Positions 16,391-24,170 of a DNA stretch of 64,000 nt are shown one piece after another. The notes below the pieces were generated by a model. The model saw only the letters and a list, made by a program, of their open reading frames with translations. It was not told the DNA's origin and made no database searches. The translations under genes were made by a program, and so were the position numbers. Each line of letters begins with the position of its first letter. Positions within the stretch are counted from its first letter, which is position 1. The DNA lies in NCBI RefSeq assembly GCF_934561735.1, contig NZ_CAKTGT010000009.1:1-64000 (forward strand), read 5' to 3'. Origin of the DNA: an uncultured Eubacterium sp. Lineage in GTDB: Bacteria > Bacillota > Clostridia > Oscillospirales > Acutalibacteraceae.

Positions 16391-16951
16391 ATGAGTTTAT
16401 TTTTGGGCCCCGTCCATTTTTGGCTTTATGATAAAATAAAAAATCAGGAAGCGTTAACTTCGTTGATTGCCGAGCATTTCGGCAAAGGTGCCGAATATAC
16501 AAAGCAATTGCCGCCGCTTGAAGAAGTTATAGATGAGGGCAACATTCACGGTTGGCTGCAATCGCAAATTACGGATGCCGAAACAAGATATGCAAGTCTT
16601 GTATCTGTGATTTTGAACGAAAATGAAAATGCCCTTGATGAAATAAAAAAAGTCGCCTATGATTTCGGCAGGCAAAACAGCCTGAACGAAAACACAGACG
16701 CAGAAAACGCATATCAAGCGTTTAATGATTTTTTTGTAAACGGTATGCCGTGCGACAGAGTGAATATGATTGTACGCAGTGATGTTAATTCGCTCAGATT
16801 TAAGGAAACAGCCGATGTTCACTCGCAGTATTGGAACGGTGACAGCTCAGTTTATTATCAAATCAGAAACGAAATTATGCGTGGAATGCTGGACGGCACA
16901 AGCATTAAATTGAAAGTTGACACAGACAGCTATGTGTTGATTAAAGAATGA
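16391..16951 (+). CDS. Hypothetical protein coupled to the DUF438 protein
   Basis: 186 aa, soluble, begins MSLFLGPVHFWLYDKIKNQE and carries AYDFGRQNSLNENTDAENAYQ, NDFFVNGMPCDRVN and an acidic N-terminal half. I do not recognise a catalytic motif. Shine-Dalgarno AAGGAG is 7 bases before ATG 16391 and only 2 bases before an alternative ATG at 16385. The gene begins 2 bases after the DUF438 stop, so it very likely works with it, for example as a partner in redox sensing. That role is inferred from context alone. Confidence 0.75.
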   Translation: MSLFLGPVHFWLYDKIKNQEALTSLIAEHFGKGAEYTKQLPPLEEVIDEGNIHGWLQSQITDAETRYASLVSVILNENENALDEIKKVAYDFGRQNSLNENTDAENAYQAFNDFFVNGMPCDRVNMIVRSDVNSLRFKETADVHSQYWNGDSSVYYQIRNEIMRGMLDGTSIKLKVDTDSYVLIKE

Positions 16952-16960
16952 ATATATATT

Positions 16961-17803
16961 TTAATCATTTAAAAATGCTTTTATTTCATCGGCACGGTCA
17001 AGACCTTGCTTGTAGCCGAGCTGATATATTGACTCAAGTTTTGAAACATCCTTTTCAAGCGTAGAAACATTAAGCGGTGCTGCCGGTTGAATTACAAGTG
17101 CGGTGCCGTTTTCTTCGCATTGTTTTACAAACTCAAGCTGGGTATTGTACATAATGTGGCGGTTGACTGCCGCTTCACCGATTTTCGGAAATTTTTTAAA
17201 AATCTTTTTTACTTTTGGATTCATAGGACTTTTTGCATATCCCTTGCATTGCGTTAGAATTACAACTGCCTTTTTGCAGCCGTCGTCAAATGCACGCTCA
17301 AGCGGAATAGAATCTACAAGACCGCCGTCAAAAAATGTTGTTCCGCCGATTTCAACTCCGTTTGTAACGCCCGGCAGGGAACAGCTTGCTTTCAGTTCGT
17401 CACAGCCGTTTCGCATACTTTTAGGATAAAAATATTCCGGCTTACCTGTCAAACCGTTTGTTGCCACAGCACAAAGAACGGTGTTGCTTTTGTCAAATTC
17501 ATCTTGATTAAGCGGAGAAATATCGTATGCAAGCTCACCGAAAATCCAGTCGGTGTTCAAAAACGAATGACCCTTTAATATGTTGCCGAGGCCCATATAA
17601 TGTTTGTCGTTTGAGTAATTTACAATTATATCATGCTGACGGCGGTAGTCTTTTGCAATGTACGAGGTTGCGTTGCAACTGCCTGCCGACACCCCGATAA
17701 CATACGGGAACTCAATTTCTTTTTCAATAAAAGCGTCAAGCACGCCGCTTGTGTAAATCGAACGGTTGCCGCCGCCCTCAAGTACCAATCCTGAACTGTA
17801 CAT
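16961..17803 (-). CDS. Patatin-like phospholipase
   Basis: 280 aa. Oxyanion loop GLVLEGGGNRS (about 5-15), nucleophile elbow GVSAGS (Ser about 40) and the Asp of the dyad in FFDGGLVDS, all with normal spacing for a Ser-Asp patatin acyl hydrolase of the bacterial YjjU type. No signal peptide, so likely cytoplasmic. ATG 17803 has AGGTGAT 7 bases upstream; a GTG at 17815 is inside that signal and is rejected. Confidence 0.9.
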   Translation of the reverse strand: MYSSGLVLEGGGNRSIYTSGVLDAFIEKEIEFPYVIGVSAGSCNATSYIAKDYRRQHDIIVNYSNDKHYMGLGNILKGHSFLNTDWIFGELAYDISPLNQDEFDKSNTVLCAVATNGLTGKPEYFYPKSMRNGCDELKASCSLPGVTNGVEIGGTTFFDGGLVDSIPLERAFDDGCKKAVVILTQCKGYAKSPMNPKVKKIFKKFPKIGEAAVNRHIMYNTQLEFVKQCEENGTALVIQPAAPLNVSTLEKDVSKLESIYQLGYKQGLDRADEIKAFLND

Positions 17804-17830
17804 ATTTTTTATCACCTGTTGTTACCTATT

Positions 17831-17856
17831 AAAAAAGAGCAACGCACGGTTGCTCT
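17831..17856 (-). terminator. Terminator of the downstream-read Ala/Lys-rich gene
   Basis: On the minus strand: stem AGAGCAAC / GTTGCTCT, five-base loop, then six T. It lies after the stop of the 17884-18153 gene and before the patatin gene. Confidence 0.8.
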
Positions 17857-17883
17857 CTTTATTGTTATGTAATGTTTAATCGA

Positions 17884-18153
17884 TTATTCGGCGTCTGCCT
17901 TTTTCTTTGCAGCCTTCTTTTTAGGAGCAGTCTTTTTTTGTTCTGCCTTTGGTGCTTCCTCTTCAGCCTTTGCTTCTTCGGCGGCAACATCTACGATTTC
18001 AATATCGTTGTCACATTCAAAGAAATCGTTGTCGTCAAAATATTCAGGCTCTTTTTTAGCTGTGAGCTTTTGGATAGCAACATATGCGGCAGCTGCAAGA
18101 GCTACAAGAGCAGCAATTACGCTGATAACTTTAACAAATTTTTTAAATTTCAT
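17884..18153 (-). CDS. Small single-pass membrane protein with Ala/Lys/Glu-rich tail
   Basis: 89 aa. A membrane segment at about 8-27 (VKVISVIAALVALAAAAYVA) is followed by an acidic stretch (EPEYFDDNDFFECDNDIE) and a low-complexity tail of alternating Ala, Glu, Lys and Pro, ending in basic AAKKKADAE. No recognised domain. Good ribosome binding site AGGAGGG before ATG 18153. Confidence 0.75.
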   Translation of the reverse strand: MKFKKFVKVISVIAALVALAAAAYVAIQKLTAKKEPEYFDDNDFFECDNDIEIVDVAAEEAKAEEEAPKAEQKKTAPKKKAAKKKADAE

Positions 18154-18257
18154 GGGTGAACCCTCCTTGATGTCATATATTCATTATAATATTTGCAAAT
18201 CGTAAAGTCAATAGCAGAATTTTAAATTAATTGTCTGTTCATTATTAAAATCTGTTC

Positions 18258-18379
18258 AGGCTGTTGAGAAAGATTCTGAATTTCGTTTTCTTGCGAACTT
18301 TGCTGTACGATGGTACCGCTTGTGAGCAAAAAACGAAAAACGCCAAAAGTGTTGCAAACTCGATGTTTGCGACACTTTT
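18258..18379 (-). repeat. Dispersed structured element, copy A (minus orientation)
   Basis: Read on the minus strand: hairpin AAAAGTGTCGCAAAC / GTTTGCAACACTTTT with loop ATCGA, then the conserved module GGCGTTTTTCG, inner hairpin GCGGTAC-CATC-GTACAGC, closing arm GCAAGAAAACGAAA and end CAACAGCCT. The same module occurs at 34.1 and 41.1 kb. Stem bases differ while pairing is kept (see findings). No open frame is shared among copies. Confidence 0.85.
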
Positions 18380-18500
18380 ACAATCCCTCCGAGTGCGATA
18401 AATCGCACCCACCGTCTCACCTACCGGTTCGGTCGGTGCTTCTGCATTAAAATGCAGAGGTCTCCACAGGAGACCCGCACCCTTTAAACAAGGGAGGCAT
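18380..18500 (-). repeat. Chain of small palindromes adjoining copy A
   Basis: Successive hairpins GTGCGAT/ATCGCAC, CTGCATT/AATGCAG, GGTCTCC/GGAGACC and CCCTT/AAGGG, flanked by AATCCCTCC on one side and GGGAGGC on the other. This is like the intergenic palindromic repeats common in gut Clostridia, with ends of the type AATCCCTCC...GGGAGGC. No ORF. The 18154-18655 gap holds only this, copy A and the promoter of the following gene. Confidence 0.6.
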
Positions 18501-18655
18501 TAAGCGGTTAGTTTATTTTATTGGCGTGATTCAGGGTCTTTATCGACAGTCTGAATTTTTGCTTTTGGTGTATGTAAACTTATTTTGATGTGATGTAAAA
18601 GACTTTTGGATAGACTTTTATCTATCGATTTGGTAGAATGAGGACAAGAAAGGAG

Positions 18656-19291
18656 ATGGTTAAAACGGAAATAGGCGACAAAATACTTAAAGCGAGGAAA
18701 AATGCCGACCTTACCCAAAATCAGTTGGCAGAAATGCTCGGCGTATCGAGGCAATCGGTTTCAAATTGGGAAAATAATCGTGCATATCCCGATATTATAA
18801 GTGTTATAAAAATAAGTGACATTTGCAAAATCAGCCTTGATTCATTGCTTAAAAATGATGAAAAAATGATTAAGCACCTTGAAGAAAGTACAAATACCGT
18901 TAAAACAAAAAGCAAATACATTAAAATTGTTGAAATTGTATTTTTTGTTATTGCGTGGGCGGTGAGTCTTGTTGTTTTGTATTTTACAAGGTACGAATAT
19001 CAATCGGTTGTCAACATAATTTTATATTGCGTTATGCCGCTTGTGATTATTGTTGTGTCAACATTAATCGGCAATAATTCCTGGGGGCGGGAAAAAACAT
19101 TTATGCCCTATGTTTTCGGCGTGATGTACAGCACGCTTACGCTGTTTGAATATGTGTTTATTCCCGACAGCATAGGAGATAAGCACGATATAATGTATGT
19201 TGTGTTCAATTCTGCCGGTCCGCTTTTGATTTGGGGCATAGCACTTTCGTATTTGGGCATATTATTCGGAAATAAAATAAGTAAGAAGTGA
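18656..19291 (+). CDS. XRE-family regulator with membrane domain
   Basis: 211 aa. HTH at about 8-60 (IGDKILKARKNADLTQNQLAEMLGVSRQSVSNWENNRAYPD), then four hydrophobic segments (IVEIVFFVIAWAVSLVVLYF and others) to the C-terminus. This is a membrane-tethered transcription regulator, a common Clostridia form. Start is uncertain: ATG 18656 gives the usual family N-terminus, but AAAGGAG touches it; ATG 18638 is in frame upstream without a ribosome binding site. Target genes unknown. Confidence 0.8.
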   Translation: MVKTEIGDKILKARKNADLTQNQLAEMLGVSRQSVSNWENNRAYPDIISVIKISDICKISLDSLLKNDEKMIKHLEESTNTVKTKSKYIKIVEIVFFVIAWAVSLVVLYFTRYEYQSVVNIILYCVMPLVIIVVSTLIGNNSWGREKTFMPYVFGVMYSTLTLFEYVFIPDSIGDKHDIMYVVFNSAGPLLIWGIALSYLGILFGNKISKK

Positions 19292-19416
19292 TTTATAAAA
19301 AGATTTACGACAAACTGCAGGCTTTATTGACAGGTTTGGATTAACGGTTTTTGTGAATCTTTTTATTATGTCTATACATTTTTATGTTTTGATGTTATAA
19401 TAACCTTGGTGATGTT

Positions 19417-20220
19417 ATGACAAACGAACAGTATATCGAAGCGATAGAAAAGCGACACTCACGCAGAGCGTACAAGCCGAAGCATTTGTCGCAGGAAATA
19501 AAAGATGTAATAAAGCAAATGGTTGATGTTGTTAACGAAAGTGCAGACCTTGATTTTTTGTTTATTGATGACGCAACCCCGTTTTTTAAGATTTTCAGCG
19601 GCAAGTTCAGTATGATTGTAATTGCCGGACCTGACAGTCAAAAAGCGAGAGAGGATTGCGGATATTACGGCGAGAGCATTGTGCTCCAATGCGTTTATCA
19701 CGGGCTCGGCACTTGCTGGGTAAGCGGAACATACAATGAAAACAAGGTGTATGAGGCTATAAACCTTGCACCGGAAAAGCGAATTTATGCCGTTATTACA
19801 ATCGGCTATGCAAAGGACAGTTATTCGCTTGTTGAAAAAAGCATGTACAAGGCAACGCACAAGAAAAACAAATCGTATCAGGATATGATTGAGGTGTGCG
19901 ACGAAAAGTTGCCCGAGGCGTACAGTTATGGGCTTTCGCTTGTTGAAAAAGGCCCGTCTGCGGTTAACAGGCGACCTGTAAAATTCAGATACGAAAACGG
20001 CGTTTTCAGCGGTCATGTTGATGAGCCGTATTCGGATAAAAGCGTGGATTTCGGCATTGCGAAGCTTCATTTTGTTATCGGTGCAAAGGCTAAGGGCGTA
20101 AACGGCAAGTGGAATTTTGAAAATGTGTTTGAACCGATTGACAGTCGGCGTTTGAAATTTGAACCTAAAAATAATGAGGAGGATGAAATCAATGGAAGCA
20201 CAGAAAAAGAAAATGAGTAA
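19417..20220 (+). CDS. Nitroreductase family protein
   Basis: 267 aa. Begins AIEKRHSRRAYKPKHLS, the flavin-binding RRSxRxF-like start of nitroreductases; YYGESIVLQCVYHGLGTCWVSG is the second flavin/interface motif. The C-terminal half repeats nitroreductase-like sequence (SYGLSLVEKGPSAVNRRPVKF), as in the TM1586-type family with two fused halves. Expected activity: FMN-dependent NAD(P)H reduction of unknown substrates. Overlaps the next gene by 29 bases. Confidence 0.88.
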   Translation: MTNEQYIEAIEKRHSRRAYKPKHLSQEIKDVIKQMVDVVNESADLDFLFIDDATPFFKIFSGKFSMIVIAGPDSQKAREDCGYYGESIVLQCVYHGLGTCWVSGTYNENKVYEAINLAPEKRIYAVITIGYAKDSYSLVEKSMYKATHKKNKSYQDMIEVCDEKLPEAYSYGLSLVEKGPSAVNRRPVKFRYENGVFSGHVDEPYSDKSVDFGIAKLHFVIGAKAKGVNGKWNFENVFEPIDSRRLKFEPKNNEEDEINGSTEKENE

Positions 20221-21070
20221 AGGCAAAAAAATATTAATTATCGTTCTTTGCATCATAGCATTTTTGCTTGTGGTTGTTGTGACGGGCGGAGCGGTTGCAC
20301 TTAATAAATATTGTCAGGTTAAGGATTACACGGTTTCGTCCGCGGGAGATATTGCCAACGATCAAACCGTGATGATTGCACACAGAGGATTCAGAGCCGT
20401 TGCTCCCGAGAACACCGCTCCGGCGTTTGAAGAAGCAGGCAAGGCAGGCTTTTCGGCAATAGAGTGCGACATTTACCGCACAAAGGACGGCGTGTGGGTT
20501 ATTCAGCACGACAGGCATACCTATCGTATGATGAACACAAACAAGTTTGTTGAAAAGGCAACATACGAGGAACTTAAAAATGCCGACACGGACAACGGCG
20601 TTAATATCGACAAGTATCCAAATCTTAAAATCTGCACGCTTGAAGAGTATCTTCAAATTTGTGAAAAGTACGGTATGCAGGCTGTGATTGAATTTAAGGA
20701 AGAAAACAATCACGAATATTACGGCGAAGTAATTGATTTGTGCAAAAAATATCCTGATGTAAAGGTGACATTTATTTCCTTTAAGTTCAGCGATTTGCAG
20801 GAACTTCGCAAGTTGTGTGACAATGATATGATGTACCTTGTGCAAAAAATCGAGGACGAGGACATTGAACTTGCAAAGTCGATTGACAACTGCGGAATTG
20901 ATTTTAACGGCAACAAGGAAGAAAATTTTGAAAATGATGCGGCTCAAATCAAAAAGTGCCTTGACGAGGGTATGCTTGTGGGTGCATGGACAATCGATGA
21001 TCCGGCGGTTATGAAAAAACTTGTTGATGTGGGCGTAAATCTTATAACTACCGATTGCATAACATATTAA
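20192..21070 (+). CDS. Membrane-anchored glycerophosphodiester phosphodiesterase
   Basis: 292 aa. N-terminal membrane helix (ILIIVLCIIAFLLVVVVTGG), then a GDPD TIM barrel on the outside: IAHRGFRAVAPENTAPAFEEA (catalytic His and Glu), IECDIYRTKDG and QHDRHTYRM, VIEFKEE, and the late AWTIDDP. It hydrolyses glycerophosphodiesters to glycerol-3-phosphate and an alcohol, possibly recycling lipid or teichoic acid parts. ATG 20192 is 9 bases behind GGAGG. It overlaps the nitroreductase end, so expression is coupled. Confidence 0.93.
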   Translation: MEAQKKKMSKGKKILIIVLCIIAFLLVVVVTGGAVALNKYCQVKDYTVSSAGDIANDQTVMIAHRGFRAVAPENTAPAFEEAGKAGFSAIECDIYRTKDGVWVIQHDRHTYRMMNTNKFVEKATYEELKNADTDNGVNIDKYPNLKICTLEEYLQICEKYGMQAVIEFKEENNHEYYGEVIDLCKKYPDVKVTFISFKFSDLQELRKLCDNDMMYLVQKIEDEDIELAKSIDNCGIDFNGNKEENFENDAAQIKKCLDEGMLVGAWTIDDPAVMKKLVDVGVNLITTDCITY

Positions 21071-21117
21071 TATTGCAGACAAAACTTCGGTGCGTTAAAT
21101 AAGCTTATGTATATAGT

Positions 21118-21147
21118 GGGGTGCTCGTTTGAGTGCCCCTTTATATT
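21118..21147 (+). terminator. Terminator after the GDPD gene
   Basis: Stem GGGGTGCTC / GAGTGCCCC (two wobble pairs) with GTTT loop, followed by TTTATATT. Confidence 0.65.
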
Positions 21148-21151
21148 GTGG

Positions 21152-21180
21152 TTGAATGTCGGGCAATTTTTTGGTAAAAT
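21152..21180 (+). promoter_or_regulatory. Promoter of dnaD-dnaC
   Basis: -35 TTGAAT (21152-21157) and -10 TAAAAT (21175-21180) with 17-base spacing, 35 bases before the dnaD start. Confidence 0.6.
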
Positions 21181-21214
21181 ATTTAGTATGTTTAGTGAAA
21201 CGAGGTGAGCAAAA

Positions 21215-22216
21215 ATGCAGTATCAAATTGTGCCTGTGGGCAGCATTTGGCAGGACGGAATGGTTGCCGTGCCGAAAAGGGCGGTAAGCGATTACATAAA
21301 ACTTGCAAGCGAATATCAATTAAAGGCATTGTTGCTCATTTTGGCAAACAACGGTCCGTGCGACGGCAAATTTGTTGCAAAGTCACTCGGTTGCACCGAG
21401 GCGGACGCAAACGATTTTTTGGAGTTTTGGGTAGAAGAAGGTGTGCTCTCGTGTGACGGTGCAGTTAATGCCGCACCTGTGAGCGAAACGGCAACCGTTC
21501 AGCCTGAGCCTGTCGAAGTTAAAACCGTTGAAGTTAAAGAGGCTATCCCTGTTCCGAAACTCAATCCGAGCGACATTGTTACGATGTGCAGGGAAAACAG
21601 CGAACTTACCGAGCTTATTCAGCACGCACAGGAGGTTTTCGGCAGAACGATAAGCCATGTTGAGCAGGAACTTGTTATAAATATGGCAACATATTACGGA
21701 CTTCCGAGCGATGTTGTGCTTGTGATTTTGCAGTATTACAAAACCGAAAAATCCAAGGGCAGGGCAATCGGTACCGCATATATAGGCTCTATGGCGAAAA
21801 ATTGGAGCGAAGAGGGAATTGTTACCCTTGAAGCGGCGGATGAAAAACTCCGTATGCTTGAGGCGTCCGACAGGTTGTGGAGCGAGATTGTGGCTGTCAG
21901 CGGAATTAAACACCGCAGTCCTACCGTTAAGCAACGAGAGATGATAAGTCGATGGAGCGAGGACTTTGATATTCAAATGATTTCTATCGCTTGCGATATT
22001 ATGAAAGAAAATACGGACAAGCCAACGCTTAAATATGTTGATTCCGTACTTAAGAATTGGAAGAAAAAAGGAATATTTACTCCCGAAGCCGTTGCCGAGG
22101 AAGAAAAAGAATTCCACGCAAAGAAAGAACAAAAATCCAAATCGGCTATTGACGAAACCTATGACATTGACGAGATTAACCGCCGTGCAATGCTCAATGA
22201 TGATTATGATATATAA
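21215..22216 (+). CDS. dnaD: DnaD domain replication initiation protein
   Basis: 333 aa. N-terminal winged-helix DnaD part (1-95), a Pro/Glu/Val-rich linker (about 90-115), then two copies of the helical DnaB_2/DnaD C-terminal domain (ELVINMATYYGLPSDVVLVILQYYK and REMISRWSEDFDIQMISIACDIM, followed by VDSVLKNWKKKGI). The YxxxIxxxW-type ending (YVDSVLKNWKKKG) is the family mark. Role: helps load the replicative helicase with DnaB/DnaC. Directly upstream of dnaC. Confidence 0.92.
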   Translation: MQYQIVPVGSIWQDGMVAVPKRAVSDYIKLASEYQLKALLLILANNGPCDGKFVAKSLGCTEADANDFLEFWVEEGVLSCDGAVNAAPVSETATVQPEPVEVKTVEVKEAIPVPKLNPSDIVTMCRENSELTELIQHAQEVFGRTISHVEQELVINMATYYGLPSDVVLVILQYYKTEKSKGRAIGTAYIGSMAKNWSEEGIVTLEAADEKLRMLEASDRLWSEIVAVSGIKHRSPTVKQREMISRWSEDFDIQMISIACDIMKENTDKPTLKYVDSVLKNWKKKGIFTPEAVAEEEKEFHAKKEQKSKSAIDETYDIDEINRRAMLNDDYDI

Positions 22217-22225
22217 AGGATAACT

Positions 22226-23194
22226 ATGGCATATTCAAACGAGATATACAACAAGGCAAAAAGAATACTTGAAAAACGACACGATACAGCCGTTATGGAA
22301 GCCGACATTCGCTCTGCACAGATAAAAGAAGAAATTCCCGAAATCAAAAAAATTCAGGCAGGGCTTCAGCAGGTCGGACTTGAAATAAGTCAGCTGTTTT
22401 TCTACAAGCAAAACACCGATGAAAAAGTGGCGGAACTCCGTGCAAGAAGTGAGGCTCTTGTGGAGGAACGCTCAAGACTTCTCAAGGCAAACGGCTACCG
22501 TGAAAATGCAATGAAACTGCAGTTTGTTTGTGAAATGTGTGAGGACAAGGGCTTTATCAACGGTAGAATGTGCACCTGTCACAAGCAGTTGTTAAAGGAC
22601 TTGATGCGTAAAGAGGTGTCCCGTTTTGCACCGCTTGACAAATGCACATTTGACAATTTTGTGCTTGACTATTACAGCGAGCAACCGATGGAAAATGCGA
22701 TTATTCCCCGTCAAAGAGCGGAAAAAATCTTTGATACATGCAGAAAATACGCACAGAACTTTTCGCTTAACAGCAAAAATCTTATTTTTTTCGGCGGTGC
22801 GGGACTCGGCAAAACGCATTTGAGCCTTGCAATAGCCAATGTTGTTATCAATAAAGGATTTAATGTTTGCTACGGCACAAGCCAAAATATTTGTGACGAT
22901 TTGCAAAGCGAGCAGTTCGGCAGAACGGATAATATCAATTATACAAAAAATCAGGTGCTCGGCTGTGACCTTTTGGTGCTTGATGATTTGGGAACGGAAA
23001 TTGACAATCAGTACAGCATTGCCACAGTTTATAACATAGTTAACTCCCGACTTCTTGCCGGCAGACCTACGATTATTTCAACAAACTACACTTTTTCAAA
23101 GCTTGAAGAAAAGTACGACAAGCGTATTACAAGCCGCCTTACAGGTGAATATGTGCCGTTTTATTTTATCGGCAACGATATCAGAAATCTATAA
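22226..23194 (+). CDS. dnaC: DnaC/DnaI-type helicase loader ATPase
   Basis: 322 aa. A zinc-finger-like segment CEMCEDKGFINGRMCTCHK (about 100-118) precedes the AAA+ core: Walker A FFGGAGLGKTHLSLA, Walker B LLVLDDLGTE, sensor IISTNYTF and arginine finger region KRITSRLTGEY. The N-terminal 90 residues form a coiled-coil for helicase binding. It loads the DnaB-type helicase. Ten bases after dnaD, same operon; terminator after the stop. Confidence 0.93.
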   Translation: MAYSNEIYNKAKRILEKRHDTAVMEADIRSAQIKEEIPEIKKIQAGLQQVGLEISQLFFYKQNTDEKVAELRARSEALVEERSRLLKANGYRENAMKLQFVCEMCEDKGFINGRMCTCHKQLLKDLMRKEVSRFAPLDKCTFDNFVLDYYSEQPMENAIIPRQRAEKIFDTCRKYAQNFSLNSKNLIFFGGAGLGKTHLSLAIANVVINKGFNVCYGTSQNICDDLQSEQFGRTDNINYTKNQVLGCDLLVLDDLGTEIDNQYSIATVYNIVNSRLLAGRPTIISTNYTFSKLEEKYDKRITSRLTGEYVPFYFIGNDIRNL

Positions 23195-23203
23195 TATAAA
23201 ATA

Positions 23204-23233
23204 AAAAGCCTGCTTCAAAGAAAGCAGGCTTTT
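23204..23233 (+). terminator. Terminator after dnaC
   Basis: Perfect 12-bp stem AAAAGCCTGCTT / AAGCAGGCTTTT with 6-base loop, useful on both strands. Confidence 0.85.
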
Positions 23234-23248
23234 AAATTTGGAAAGCGG

Positions 23249-23560
23249 TTAGTCACTTGTCTTTTTTCTTCTTGATTTGATTTTTTCAATCAGCTTTTTT
23301 ATGCCGAGGGTGATTGCAATGCACAACGGAAAATAAGGCGTGAACGGACCTGCCCAGAAAGCGAGATATGCCGTTGCCATAACACTGCCCCACGATTTTT
23401 TGAATATCAGGTGGATGAGATAACCGCCCCACACAGGTGTGTACATAACTACAACAACAATTATAAACAGCACAAGCGTATGCCAATCTTTGCATTCGCT
23501 CCATACCCATTTGCAAAACTTTTTGAATTTTTCAATAAGGTTTTGCATTTTTTCTTTCAC
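23249..23560 (-). CDS. Small membrane protein of unknown function
   Basis: 103 aa with two membrane segments (TLVLFIIVVVVMYTPVWGGYL and YLAFWAGPFTPYFPLCIAI) and basic ends (KSRRKKTSD). No family recognised. GTG 23560 lies 7 bases behind AGGAGG; a GTG at 23569 touches that site and is rejected. Divergent from the phage-derived operon; the 286 bases between show no clear consensus promoter, though AGGTGAAAG occurs twice (about 23792 and 23834). Confidence 0.7.
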   Translation of the reverse strand: MKEKMQNLIEKFKKFCKWVWSECKDWHTLVLFIIVVVVMYTPVWGGYLIHLIFKKSWGSVMATAYLAFWAGPFTPYFPLCIAITLGIKKLIEKIKSRRKKTSD

Positions 23561-23846
23561 GGGCGTCACCTCCTTTTTTATGATTATAGCATTTGGATTT
23601 TTACATTACAACAGGCTTGTATAAAATTTTGCTAAATTCTTTACAAATCTTTGAAATCAATGTCTACCGTTTTGCAGGAATATACGGCTTGATTGAATAA
23701 ATGATGAAAAATAAATTTATTTTTGCTTTTTTTGAGCGAAATATACATAAAAGGTGAATAAAAACGCCGTTTTCAGCCTATAGGTGAAAGGGTTTGTTGA
23801 TGACAAGTCAAAAAACGCTTTCAATTTATCGACTTGAGGTGAAAGA

Positions 23847-24170
23847 ATGGCAAAGAAAAAGATGTCACTTGAAGAACAGATTGAAAAAGGATTAACGGAC
23901 CTTGCATTCGGTTCTTGTTGTGATGCGGTAAAGCTCCTCTTTATGACGGAGGAGGAAACGATGCAAAAACTTCCGAAATTGAAACTTATCAATGTAAGCG
24001 AGATTAAACGACCAAAGGGCGGCGGAATGGAAATAAAGTTTTTTGACCGTATAAAAGCTTTTGAAAAACTGATTGAGCGTGACGGAGAAAAGCAGGAAAA
24101 CGGCTTGAGCTTTTACGAAGCACTTGAAAAGAGTGCACAAAGTAATATGGGAGAAAACAACGATGGTTAA
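23847..24170 (+). CDS. Putative phage terminase small subunit
   Basis: 107 aa, helical, with LEEQIEKGLTDLAFGSCCDAVKLLFM followed by KLKLINVSEIKRPKGGGMEIKFFDRIKAFEKLIE. Assignment rests on position directly before the large terminase, length and the basic/helical make-up rather than a firm motif. It would recognise packaging DNA. AGGTGAAAG precedes ATG 23847. The stop overlaps the large subunit start by 8 bases. Confidence 0.65.
   Translation: MAKKKMSLEEQIEKGLTDLAFGSCCDAVKLLFMTEEETMQKLPKLKLINVSEIKRPKGGGMEIKFFDRIKAFEKLIERDGEKQENGLSFYEALEKSAQSNMGENNDG

Noticed and set aside
21215..23194. dnaD-dnaC as the replication module of the phage element
   Set aside because: The pair is typical chromosomal DnaD/DnaI type, ends with its own terminator, and an oppositely read gene lies between it and the capsid operon.
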